DNA from: Cloeon dipterum
Taxonomy: Eukaryota; Arthropoda; Insecta; Ephemeroptera; Baetidae
Direction: 5' to 3'
Assembly (NCBI RefSeq): GCF_949628265.1
Contig: NC_088790.1
Coordinates: forward strand, 1,116,001-1,180,000
DNA: 64,000 nt
The position numbers were made by a program, and so were the translations under genes. Below the pieces are notes generated by a model, which worked only from the letters and a program-made list of their open reading frames with translations, was not told where the DNA came from and did no database searches. Positions 32,636 to 43,959 of the stretch are shown piece by piece (the first letter of the stretch is position 1; each line of letters starts with the position of its first letter).

Positions 32636-33043
32636 CTAAAATGTACCCCCACACCAAATTTGAACAATATTGGTTTTAAGTGCTTCGTGAGTCTCTTCGT
32701 GACTGTTTTTGAATCTATGAGGTTTCATGGTGTCAATTGGCACTGCCTTCATCTTATCACGAAGGGCAGCGTAGGTAGCTGGTCGCAGGTTGTCAAGGAG
32801 GGCCTGCTTAAGTTTCGTGTATGGAAGGGCAGCGGGAGAGTCAGCGAAATGCTGCGCAGCCAGTTCAGGAAGATCATCATGGATGAGAGCTGAGGAGAGG
32901 TGAAGGTAGCGTTCCTTCTCGTCAGAGATCTTGAACTGGTCAAACCTTCCCTCCAAAATGTTAAAAAAATTATCAGCATGGGCACTGGCGTAGATGGGTG
33001 CCTTGAAGGTTTGCTTCTCCTTCTTGTCGTCAGGGAGAATCAA
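32636..33043 (-). pseudogene. Gypsy-type gag fragment
   Basis: A 135-codon frame encoding a capsid-like gag segment. The core ADNFFNILEGRFDQFKISDEKERY, then LPELAAQHFADSP and YTKLKQALLDNL, is the typical gypsy retrotransposon gag pattern (a tryptophan-free variant of 'FWxxxVEAQFxxxxIxxDxxKxxxxxxxL'). It ends soon after the capsid-like part; no protease, RT or integrase follows leftward, so the element is 5'-end only. The LTR-like segment lies just upstream on the same strand. Confidence 0.7.
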
Positions 33044-33143
33044 AATGGCGGAGTGACGCTTTGGTCCCTTGAGGAAATGTAGGAATTTCGAGCTTGGAAG
33101 TCGTCACCTGTTGAGGCGGCGTGAAATCGTCGGGGTCACCATT

Positions 33144-33304
33144 TATAGGAGCCTAACTCCCATGATGCTCGAGTAATTTTGGTTGCGGAGGTATTGATGT
33201 TAGAGAAGAATAACACGGCGTGTTTGTACAACTCGTATGTTCACGTTTGGCGAGTACATACAGAACTGGAAATAAAATATAACAATAAATTACAAAAGTG
33301 AATT
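33144..33304 (-). repeat. LTR-like segment upstream of gag
   Basis: Shares about 160 bases with 14061-14222. Its position 100 bases before the gag start on the minus strand fits a 5' LTR and leader. Confidence 0.6.
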
Positions 33305-33379
33305 GAAGAATTGTATGGCGGTTATGAGGGTTATAATTGGGCATTGGTTTTCATTAAACAAAATTCCTAAGTAGAATTA

Positions 33380-34330
33380 CCATGTACCTTCTTTGGGCGT
33401 CCTCGCCGTCCTCTATTCTTCATGTTAGGCAAATGTGCAACACTGGAACAACATTGATTTAACTTAATTTGTTTTAATATTCTGAAAAGAAATACCTGCT
33501 CATTTTGGTTTTTACGCGCTTCTTGGGCAACTGTTTGTCCTGGATTAAGACCTGAGCCGCAGCAACACTTTCTGGCATCACAGGGGCAGATACTTCCTTT
33601 CCTATACAAACATTTTTGTTCTTGGAGCCACGTCGTCAGCCTGGGCGTCATTTCTGTGGTTGTGTCAGCGTGGAAAGCTCTACCTGTGCTTGCGCATTGT
33701 TTGTTTCATGCACGGATCTTTAAGGTGGTATTAGCTTTGCGAATCTAGTCGGTTATAATAAATTACCCTGAACCAACAGAGATGTTGCTCTCTGCGGCGG
33801 ACTCGTCGCTGCTAATTTCAGTTTCTTCTTCCTCACTGTCGGACTGCGATTCCCTGTTAAAATTTTAATTTTACTTATTCATCCTACCATCAAGATCCCT
33901 CGTTTTACTTTTTCTTTTCCTTGCGCAGCGTCGGTTTATTCAGTCCTTTGACCTTGTTCTTGCTGCCAGGTTTGCGTCCCCGCCGGGGTTTATTTGGTTG
34001 TGTTTCCGCAGCAAGCTCGGCCTCTGCTGCTTCCTCATCCACGTCCTCCAAGAGAATGGCATCTTAGAGGTCCTCAATGCTGAAGCTGATGGAAAAAGGT
34101 GGAAGCTACTATTAATACGTTGAATTGGAAAAAAAACATGGAAGCTTATTTTTCACCGGTACATTGTAGGCGGCCGTATAATTTTTGTTAAGGGGATATA
34201 TACAAACTCATCTTCCGGGTCAGCATTGTCCGGGTGGGCAGTGGTTGTCCTGATCTCTGCTGCCTGTTCCAAGGTGGTGCTAGTCGCCTTGTGGCTTTCG
34301 CGCCGACCGCCGGAAGATAGGCGTGGAGGC
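33380..34330 (-). other. Exon fragments encoding AT-hooks and a Cys-rich motif
   Basis: Minus-strand open blocks separated by likely introns: about 34255-34200, 34085-33905 (with RRGRKPGSKNK), 33855-33785 (acidic, SDSEEEETEISSDES), 33650-33500 (CLYRKGSICPCDARKCCCG) and 33440-33385 (RGRRGRPKK). The mixture of AT-hooks, acidic patch and clustered Cys resembles the tail of a chromatin-associated or transposon protein. A TAG occurs inside the second block (about 34064), so it is probably decayed. It may be the tail of a second recombinase-type gene, since the 17 kb tail also ends in an AT-hook. Confidence 0.4.
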
Positions 34331-34339
34331 GAGCAATTA

Positions 34340-35729
34340 AATATCAGCCAATCGCAGAGCTGGGCCGCCCGGCGGTGAAAAGTGCAAGGAGCGTAGAGAA
34401 GCGAGCTGGGTTGCTGCTAAGGGGAGTACTTATTCCACCAATAGCAGGATGAAGTTCTTAGCTCCTTTGTGCACACTACTCTCGCCGGAGTGTTCAACTC
34501 TGATCAGCTGCAGCGATGACAACAAGCTTCCGCTGCGAATTATTCTCAGTGTAGGGCCCTTTTTGGGCCGGGTTTTCTCTCAGAAAAGGGTCTCGGCAAA
34601 AGTTAAGACATATGAAAACGCACTGTTTCGCTAATAAGCCGTCTGGCAAATTTATTTATCTCCGTCTGACAAGTGTAGAAATTGTGTTGATTCAGATTGT
34701 ATTTTTTGTTGATTATGTTCTGCAGCGTGTTGTGTGTATCGACGCCGCTGCCATATGATGCTTGCGGATCAGGGGCTTCTGGACGGCAGGTCTCCAACTC
34801 TAATGCTGGTTTCCTCTGGTCTTCTTAGGGCGTAGGCTGCGCCGTTTCCGGTCTACCCGAGCGCCTCAGGTAAGACTTGGCACAGTAGTTGTCCCTCCTC
34901 GACTGAAGTTGCGAATCCTCTCCCACAGCCGCGAGCTCCTGGTAGGCGCCTGCTGGCCTCCTGACCAAGATGGCCTGCTGCGAGGGGTTCGTAGTCTCCA
35001 GAGTTTCCTGGTCTGGACTTGGAGACAGCTTGGCCTGGCGATCAGGAAGTGTCCTATGCCAAGTCAAGGATTAGGTGAGTGTCCTCTTCCTTGGGGCAAG
35101 GTAGCTCTGAGGTTTATGATAGACAGCTCGCTTTCTGCCCCGAGTCGTGCGCTGCCTGCGCTTATATTAGGCTGCCCCTCCTTCGGTCGCTGCTGGGAGA
35201 ATGGAGGGTGGGTTCTCCCTCAGTGGCGGCCCTCCCCTACTCAGGGAAAGCCCTGAGTGAGGTGAGGGTGAGTGGGAGGGGGCGTGGTAAGCCAGGCCCC
35301 CTCCTTTTTCCTTTTTCCTTTTCCCATCCAGTCAGGAATGTTCTGACTAAATTTTAATTTGTGTTTTGAAGGTCTGAAGTTCTCTGCTGCTCCTGTCCTG
35401 CTCTCCGGTGACCACCGACGGCTGGTTCATGGATGACGTTTTTCTGGGCCGGAATTGTGACCTGCTGGTACCACCATCAGTGGTTACCTTGTACGAATAT
35501 TACCATCCTGGAATTTTTTATAGTGCTCTCCTGACCATCAGATTGAACCCAAGGCCCGTCGGAAGATCGTAGTAGTGGTCATGGACCGTGATGGAGTGGC
35601 CCATTAAAAGTCACAGGAGCTTCTTCGCAGGTCCACTAAGCTCCATCTTCTACTACCCCAATTCCCGGAGTGACTTCACCCTAAATATTTTTAGGCTCAA
35701 GTTGAACCTTTTTTGGTGCTCATGTAGAA
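34340..35729. other. Spacer, higher GC, no supported gene
   Basis: Several overlapping small ORFs (60-115 codons) in both strands without motifs or coding-like agreement. I see no repeat of note until the palindrome at 35730. Confidence 0.5.
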
Positions 35730-36083
35730 GATGCTATAAGTGACAGTCACTTACGGCATCACGCGAAAATACATAAACAAACGATTTCTAAAGTTGGCAG
35801 CACTTAGGCGTCGCCTGTTTTGGGGCGGTACTGGGCGGGGCTACTGTTTCGGTTCGCGACGCGTTCACCGGCTGGAACAACCGTTGCGCAATAATCGTAA
35901 CCGGTATTTTAAACGGAATCACAGAGTTGAAGGTGTGTGCTGCATCGCTGAAACAATTGAGCATCGGCATCCGCATCGGCATTTTATGCTTCTTCAACCA
36001 CGTGTTGTCAGCGTGTTTGCATCGCGAGCGGCTGTAGTTTTTTGTTATTTCGTGCGTTTTGAGTGCTCTTTGGTGTAATTGGT
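35730..36083 (+). repeat. 5' terminal segment of helicase/DNMT element family (copy 4)
   Basis: About 354 bases are an inverted copy of 48643-48300. It begins with an imperfect palindrome: GATGCTATAAGTGAC, one A, then GTCACTTACGGCATC. The first 31 bases are identical to the complement of 48613-48643. After about 36083 similarity ends, so only the promoter-side terminus survives, followed by unrelated sequence to the P element. Confidence 0.75.
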
Positions 36084-36359
36084 GTAATTAAAAGCATCGC
36101 ACATGTGGTGAAGGGTTTTAAGGTACTAAATTAATGTTATTGATTAACGTAAGTCTCCTTTTCAATTTCGTCTTCTTCAGTTGGTAGGAGTTGCCCCCAA
36201 GACGGAGTCAAAATCATGAACTTCATCAAGATGGGTGGTGTTTATGACTGATGTCAGAGGCCTGCAGCACAGAACCGAAATGCCTAATAAAATAATAATT
36301 TGGCTAAAATGAAGGAAAGTGGTATCAATTATAGACTGGTATGTGATCAACAAAAAAGG

Positions 36360-36367
36360 GATTATAC
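36360..36367. other. Target-site duplication, left
   Basis: GATTATAC, repeated exactly at 46365-46372. Eight bases is the P-element duplication length. Confidence 0.9.
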
Positions 36368-38364
36368 CACGCGTATGAACACTAGTAGGTGTATCCAGCG
36401 ATACAGCTGCTGCCGCTGCGCCCTCTGGCGAGCGTAGCAGCTGTTAGTTTGTATGGCTACAAGTAACACGGAGAAGGATAGGACGAGTGCCCATTTCATG
36501 ATGATCACATGGTCTGAGAAAAAAAGTGAGATTGCCCATTAAATCAAAAAGTCTTTATTTGGCGCCTGAAAAAATCGCATCCTCAAAATATTAAGCCGTC
36601 TCTTAGAAACAAGCGAACAAAGATCACCTGGCAGTCGAGTTGAGGCCGCCAGGCTCATATAAACGCATTAAATACCCTTAAAATTATTTACATAACTTTT
36701 TTCGACAATTGGAACAAATTTACACCGGCTAGCGAAAGGTTTCACTGTTTTTTTATGACTGTCAAGACTGTGACAAAGCGTCGTGGGAGCGGAAAAATGC
36801 GCATGTAGCTCAACAATCAAACGCGAATTTTTATTGCAAGAAAAGGGACACAATATCGATTTAAATTACAAATTTCGTGTTTGTAGAGCGCTGAGCAATT
36901 TTTCCGCTTCCATGACGTGAGTATGTAATTCGAAAACCGTACAAATTAAACCAATGTTTCGTATTTTTCTTTCCAAAACAGGCGGATGAGTAATCATAGT
37001 TCTTGGAGCTGAACCTTCACCGCGGCGATGGCCTTTATTATGTGGAATCCGTGGAATCCAACCTCAAAACGCCTAAAACTATTTGTGTCATCAATGTGTT
37101 AGTTTCGCCAGCCTCGCCGCCAGCCTAGCCGCCAGCCTGGCCGCCAGTCTCGGAGCCTGGCCGTCAGTTTCGGAGCCTCGCCGCCAGTATAGCCGCCAGC
37201 CTAGCCGCACGCCTAGCCGCCAGCCTAGCCGCCAGCCTGGCCGCCAGTCTCGGAGCCCCACCACCAGTCTAGCCGCCAGCCTGGCCGCCAGTCTAGCCGC
37301 CAGCCTGGCCGCCAGTCTCGGAGCCTGGCCGTCAGTTTCGGAGCCAGGCCGCCAGTCTCGGAGCCTGGCCGACAGTTTCGGAGCCTCGCCACCAGGCAAG
37401 CCGCCAGCCTGGCCGCACGCCTAGCTGCCAGCCTAGCCGCCAGCCTGGCCGCCAGTCTCGGAGCCTGGGCGCCAGTCTCGGAGCCTGGCCGTCAGTTTTG
37501 GAGCCTCGCCGCCAGTCTCGGAGCCTGGCCGTCAGTTTCGGAGCCTGGCCGTCAGTTTCGGAGCCTGGCCGTCAGTTTCGGAGCCTCGCCGTCAGTTTCG
37601 GAGCCTCGCCGCCAGTCTCGGAGCCTGGCCGTCAGTTTCGGAGCCTCGCCGCCAGGCAAGCCGCCAGCCTGGCCGCACGCCTAGCCGCCAGCCTGGCCAC
37701 CAGTCTTGGAGCCCCGCCACGAGTCTAGCCGCCAGCCTGTCCGCCAGTCTAGCCGCCAGCCTGGCCGCCAGTCTCGGAGCCTGGCCGTCAGTTTCGGAGC
37801 CTGGCCGTCAGTTTCGGAGCCTGGCCGTCAGTATAGCCGCCAGCCTGGCCGCCAGCCTAGCCGCCAGCCTAGCCGCCAGCCTGGCCGCCAGTCTCGGAGC
37901 CCCGCCACCAGTCTAGCCGCCAGCCTGGCCGCCAGTCTCGGAGCCTGGCCGCCAGTCTCGGAGCCTGGCCGTCAGTTTCGGAGCCTGGCCGTCAGTTTCG
38001 GAGCCTGGCCGTCAGTATAGCCGCCAGCCTGGCCACCAGCCTAGCCGCCAGCCTAGCCGCCAGCCTGGCCGCCATGCAGGACAGCGGTGCCGCCGGTGAA
38101 TGAGGCGCTACTTCCGGCGAGACTCAACGCCGCTGCCGGCGAGAAAGAAACTCCGGCTCTGTTAAAGTAATTAGCACTTTGCTTCTCTATCTTATTTTAT
38201 TTTAATTGATCTTAAGGTTTTTAATTTAATGAATTTTATTCTGTAGATAGTGATATATGTATGAAGGTAATTATTGTAATTAAGGGAAAATATACCATAA
38301 AATTAATTAAAATTCATATTAATAAGAATAACGTTTCAATCTTTATTGGAGGCGAATTCTGTGT
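36368..38364 (+). repeat. Left long terminal inverted repeat of P-type element
   Basis: Matches the complement of 43960-46364: 36368-37095 pairs with 46364-45630, the minisatellites correspond, and 38080-38364 pairs with about 44375-43960. The inner boundary is near GAGGCGAATTCTG. Confidence 0.85.
37097..38078 (+). repeat. GC-rich minisatellite in left inverted repeat
   Basis: Built of two interleaved units, GCCGCCAGCCTG/A (12 bases) and GCCGTCAGTTTCGGAGCCTG (20 bases), in irregular order. It stays open in several frames on both strands, so the Arg/Ala/Gln-rich ORFs here are artefacts. Confidence 0.9.
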
Positions 38365-38583
38365 CGAATTGCAATTCTGTCGTGTACCAGTTGTTCTATT
38401 TTATATTTCCTTTGTAGTCCAAGGAAGGCATAGAAGTTTCTGAGTCTCAAATAGTGCCTGTTGATGGCAAACTTGCGAGAAACCTTCTTTGGAATATGTG
38501 GACATTTTCTTTCTGCCTTCTCGATGAATCTATACGAGGGAATTTTATCAACATCGGGAATTTTTTAAACTTATCATCACTTA

Positions 38584-41500
38584 TCACCTTTGAATCACTC
38601 CTGGCCCAAGGTCCAGCTGCTGTTGGTGTTGTCTCAAAAATATTTTATCAAGCTCTTTCACATGCAATGAAAATTGGCATGAAGCCTTGTAACTTGATTT
38701 CAGGTGAATGCACCAGTCTGGGCATTCTTTTTCAGCGTTTTCAGTTCGAGTTGATGTTGCTGTATTTATTGAATCATCAGTTGTAACGTAATGTGGAAAT
38801 TCTTTGTAAAGTTTTTCGGCAAGCCTGTTTGCCAGCTTCTCCAGTCCTTCTTCATAGAATGCAGAATCTTGTGCATCTGCTGCTTGCCAGCCATAGAATA
38901 GGTCCTTCTTTGATGTCTGTTGATCCTTTTCAGCTTCAACATCTCCTCCCTTTGTTTGCTCGGCTTCCTCGTGTTCTTCATTAGCATCCACCTCGCCATC
39001 ATCTCCTTCCTCGCCATCACCGTCGTCCGCGCCGTCATCTATATCATCGTCGCTCACAGTATCACCAACAACGACATCCTCACCATCGTCTTCCTTTGCG
39101 CCTGAGCTTGTCAGTGTCATCACTTTGGCAGTGACCTGTAAATTATTATCAATATTATTTAAAGCAATTAGAGCTAAGACTAAGTGGTGTTTCGTTCCAG
39201 CCAATCACAATGAAAAATAATTCTATATTTTTAGTTTTTACGGTTTTACCTTAGACGACAGAAGCTGGCAATCTTCCTGACCTTCCTGATCTCCATCAAG
39301 GGCAGCAATATTGGAATGCTTCCCAACAATTGCTTCAGATTTGTCCGCTAGGACCATCTTCTTCATTCTGTGAGTTGCCTCAACACGATCAGGATTTGAG
39401 TTTGTCCGATTCCATGATCGAAAAAGTCCGGAGAACCTCTCTAAAGGATCTTGGTTTGTGTTGTAGGTAATTAAGCTATTGTTTTCGCCAGGAAACTTTT
39501 CGTCTAAAAATTCAAGTAGCTGGGGCAATGCTTTGCACGTCAGGAGAATAGCCTTTTGGAACCCCATTGCATTTTTCTTTACTTTGCCATTCTTTTCGCA
39601 GACACGCATATTCATTGCTAGAGAAGCCATACTATTTAAAATTGCGTCCTGTTCTTCCTTGGCCTCTCCGTAACGGGCAGTCTGAGGGCGTTGCTGTGGA
39701 TCTTGGCAGGATTGCTTCATGGTGACGTTTAAAAGTTTGAACCAGTTCCCAACAGTCTTAGCGAAAAAAGCGACCTCCTGTTAAATACATAGCATTATCG
39801 CATGAAGCTTAGCATATTTTTATGGACTTGATTGCAACAATTAACAGCAAACATAATATAAAAACCAGGTTTAGCACACTTAAATTGTTTAGGATGTCTA
39901 AAAATTTTTAATGATCTAATTCGAGCTTGTTTGTAGAGCAATTTTTCAACTTTGCTCAATATAATTTTAATTTATGTCTCAAATGGCCCAAATATTGGAT
40001 GTTCACTGCAGTTAACAGTTAGATGAGTAAAATCTACTACAACTTAAAAAGCACTTGAAGGAAAAAATGATATGAATTAGATTAGCAAAATTTATTAAAA
40101 TATTACCAGCGCTCCTTTCTCAGAAATGTGACCATCCTTGACCGCCATCTCAAGTGCCTCCGCTGTTTTCAATGAGAGAAGCTGTGCAGCTGGTTTCACT
40201 CTCTGTCTATCGGGGCCTTGAAGGAGAAGATGTTCTAGGGTAACATCATGAGGCAGAACATCTCCTCTTGCAACTTCCACCAGGTTATGGAGTGCATCCT
40301 TTTTCATGTACACCTTTTTGCCGTCCAAACTTGCTTCGTAACCGTTATTCAAGAGGTGGTTCCGGCACAGTTTCAGTAAGTGAGGCGTGTCAAAGAAGCA
40401 AAAGATTTTCCAATCAGGTTTAGCCGGGTTTTGGAACCATGGATATTCTGGGGTGATATTCAGGGTTTTAAACACTAAGTGCTCATTTTGCTTGCCCATG
40501 TCGCAGGACATTCCCACGACGGTGAACCCTCCATGGTCCAGTTTGGTGATGATCTCCTCCAAAATTGCTTTTGTTACCGGCACGTCGAAATCGAAAAAAA
40601 TTGGGTTCTTCCAATTGGAAAAGAGCCCTCGAGCAAGGATGACTTGCATCTGCCGATTTGGGGTGAAAACTCTATCTTCCCTCATGGAAAATGCAGCCTT
40701 TCTCCTGATCATTACTTCATCGAACGAGAGCCACACCAATTTATCCTTGCATGATAATTCATTGGCAGACATCAAGTTGATGACAATGTCCATTACTCCC
40801 GTCGAAATTTCGTACTGCGCAACAAATTTTTGCACAGCACGTACACAGGGGAATGGAATTTTACTTTGAATCAAATTATACGACTTGTGGCTCAAAGCTA
40901 GAAGGACAATCGCAAGCTTGTAGTCCTCTTTTGACCACAATGTTTTGGTGTTGGCAATCATTCTGTTGACTTGAGCTTCCGACAAATGACGAAGAACGGA
41001 GTCGATGATGGTTTTAGCATGCTCTTTTGAAGTTTGCAGCTCTTCTTTCAACTCTTCATTTTTTTTCTTGTTCCCCTAGCTTGTTCTCAAGCTCCAGGCA
41101 TTTCTTCATTAGCTTGTTGTTTTTTTCCTCCAGAGATTTCATTTTGGAGTGCACGTCCTTCAGCAATGAGCTAATTTATATCTTTCATTTAGCAATTAAA
41201 TTAGATGAAGTATTTAAAAATTATACCTCGGAACATAGTATCCAGGGAATGCGCAACGAATGTCGAAATCTAATCTTCCATATACCGGAACATTGCTTCT
41301 ATCACCATCACTACCATATAGGTCTGCTGATACCCTGGAAATTTTTTAATTTAATCAATTTAAGTTTAATCCGTACGTATATATAATTATTTCCAATTTA
41401 CCACTTAAGGGGCTCCGAGTAAGGGAGTTTCAAATGCTGGAAACCTCTTATGGCGTAATCCCCAATGGGAATAATTCCCAAGGCGCCGCCAGCAGCCGTT

Positions 41501-42188
41501 GATATCACGTCGCTACACTCTTCCTTTTCTTGTTCATCGTCTTCGGGTCCATCGCCGACTTGCTGCTCGGCTTCATTCTCATATTCTCTGGCATCTTCTG
41601 CCTTTTCTGTTTTTTTTTCTTTCATCAAAATTGGAAAAATTGTTTGATTCTGCCAGAACAATCAAGAAAATGTACGTACAATTTATTTTCATGGTTTTCA
41701 TTTTGAGCTGATGTGGCTGGGGATCTGGACCTTTTCACTGCTCGGACATCTCTCTGGGCTTGCGCAGTGGAATATTTTTTATGAGGAAGGTAGAACTCAG
41801 GGCACGCTGCCGCAACCAGAGGCCTTTTATTTTTGGGGACTTTTTCATACCGCTCCACAATTTTTAAGTCGTAACTTGATAAAGCAAAGTGTTTGCTGCA
41901 ATAACGGAGATTCGATTTTTGTTGAAAACTCATGTTATCAACGTCTGTTCTGCCGCATTTGCTTGCCCAATTTTCCACTAATTCTGCTGGAGGGGTAAAG
42001 AGTCGAAGCCCTACCGATCTCGGAACCTAAAAATTTTAAAGGACGCGAAAGACATTACTATTGATGAGAACATCTATAACATTATTTTTGTTTCTTAATA
42101 ATTAAACAGATTTAACCTCTTCAAAACCTTCGCATGGCAATTTTGTCTTGGTTGATACGAGACAACCCCCAATTGCGCAACTTGGCAT
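38584..42188 (-). CDS. P-element transposase with N-terminal THAP domain (multi-exon, perhaps damaged)
   Basis: Blocks: 42188-42117 and 42026-41680 (THAP zinc finger: MPSCAIGGC, then CSKHF and CPEFYLP), 41660-41402 (acidic linker), about 41060-40107 (catalytic), 39777-39250 and 39135-38584. The catalytic part has LSFDEV and SCDMGKQN, matching the first two acidic residues of the RNase H-like P transposase, and FFDTPHLLKLCRNHLL, typical of the GTP-binding insertion. TNQDPLERFSGLFRSW is the conserved C-terminal signature. The last block is Asp/Glu-rich. The protein would bind the element ends through THAP and catalyse cut-and-paste. Joining exon 2 to the acidic block requires a frame change I could not explain by a normal intron, so one lesion is possible. 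Confidence 0.8.
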
Positions 42189-42417
42189 TATCGCTTATTC
42201 TAAAGGCTCCAAACGTATTTATGGGTGTTTTATTGTTTTGGGGTTAAATTGTATTTGCAGCTGACTGAGTTTAATTGTTTACGTCATTACATTTCAAATC
42301 CTGACATGTTTCAGATTTGCTCAAAAGAGTGGGGGGAGTGGGGGAGAGGTTGAAGCAGCGAATCCATAGATGACATTCATTTAGATATGAATTACGCTTT
42401 ATGCATTTAAAATTTCC

Positions 42418-43680
42418 CAGATTCAGATTCAGATTCAGATAGTTTTTTATTTTGTTTAAGTCAATATTTACATTGGTGACTTATTAAAATACGTCAAACT
42501 AAACCTAATTACAGCTAATAGTTATAATTATATTAGATATCATTATCCTAAAGCAAAATCACAGGTATAATAATCGGCAAGGTCGTAAAATTGGTATTGC
42601 ATCACTACTCTCTTTATAGTATTTATAAATAATTGGTCATCCTGTATACATTTAATTTCAGTCGGCAGGGTGTTGAATAGTCTAGGAATCATGACTGTTG
42701 GGCTTTGGGTCGACATGTGTAAAGAACACGGCGCAACATAGAGATCATAAGGGCTAATGTGTTTGACTGCGTTACGTGTAGCGGGGCCGACATTTGGCTT
42801 TTCCCGCGCATACCTGAATTTCGATCTATTTTTAACTAGATATTTCATACATTCCAGGATGTACAATGAATAGACAGTCATGATTTCAAATTTTTGGAAC
42901 AATGGGCGGCATGAGTCGAGGGCACAATTTTTCCTCCAATACCTAACACCGGCCATTGCTCATACAACTCTTTTTTGCGCAGTAAAAACTTGTTTCAAAT
43001 GGGGCGATCCTCCCCATATAATTATTGAATACATGATGTGGCTCTGAACATAAGCGAAATACACCTGTCTTAGCACACTTAAGGTTACTTTATCTCGGAG
43101 GATAGTAAACATATAAGTCACGCTTCTTAGTTTGTTAATGACTGATTCACACTGTTCGCTCCAACTTAAAGTGTCGGAGATCATGACACCTAAAAGTTTG
43201 CCTTTTTTAACTACATCGATAGTCAGGTCATCTATTTGGATTTCAGGGTACACAAGATTTTTCGCTTGGGGAACATGCATTTTTAAAACTTTGGTTTTGC
43301 TCGCATTTAGGCTTAGATAATTGCGATGCGTATATTCAATAATCTGGTTATTAACAATGATAGCGTTAGAGTTTGCCGATTCATTATCAGTGCCTTTGAC
43401 AATAACGCTCGTGTCATCAGCAAATAAACATAGCGTTGCAATAATAATTTGAAGGTCAATGTCGTTAGTATAAAGGTTGAAAACAGTGGGGCCAAGTGTA
43501 GTGCCTTGTGGAATCCCCATATAAGAGGTTTCAGTTGGGGAGTTAATATCGACATATGTTTTATTTTTGATATTGAGATCTGTTAGATGTACAAATTGCT
43601 TTCTGTCCAAGAGAAAACTTTCTAGCCAGTTGAGGGATTTGTCATTTAGACCATAGATTTTTAGTTTGTGTAACAATAGT
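42418..43680 (-). mobile_element. 5'-truncated non-LTR retrotransposon (LINE) inserted in P-type element
   Basis: Reads leftward. The reverse transcriptase palm region shows MGIPQGTTLGPTVFNLYTNDI and LCLFADDTSV, followed by a Jockey/CR1-type thumb and connection region and a C-terminal segment ending at 42543. A TGA at 42960-42962 interrupts the frame between QKRVV and AMAGVRYW; the reading frame is otherwise continuous. The 3' end carries about three GAATCT repeats (42418-42440), the short tandem tail typical of some LINE clades, instead of poly(A). The 5' half of the element is missing. Confidence 0.85.
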
Positions 43681-43959
43681 TGTGGGTATAAATTAATTTA
43701 ACGTATAATATGCTCAATTTCTACAATTATATCAAATAAAAGGCCATGATTTTTTGTTTAAATAGGTTTGCTTTATTCCAATCAAATGGATATGTCATAA
43801 TTAAATCCAACCACGTGAATCTAAAATATAGAATTCAAATTAAAGAAGACAAACCGCTAGTAATTTTATTTTATTTTTAAAATATGTCTAACTAATATAT
43901 ACAATGAGCAAGAAAATGTACTTAATTAATTTGAAATATTGAACCATGACGATCATACA

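Noticed and set aside
34825..35357. Possible gene in GC-richer spacer
   Set aside because: Only overlapping short frames with no motif or consistent splice sites.
37083..38020. Long Arg/Ala/Ser-rich ORFs in the minisatellite (also 44503-45647)
   Set aside because: Open in several frames on both strands because unit composition avoids stops; no start context or non-repeat sequence.
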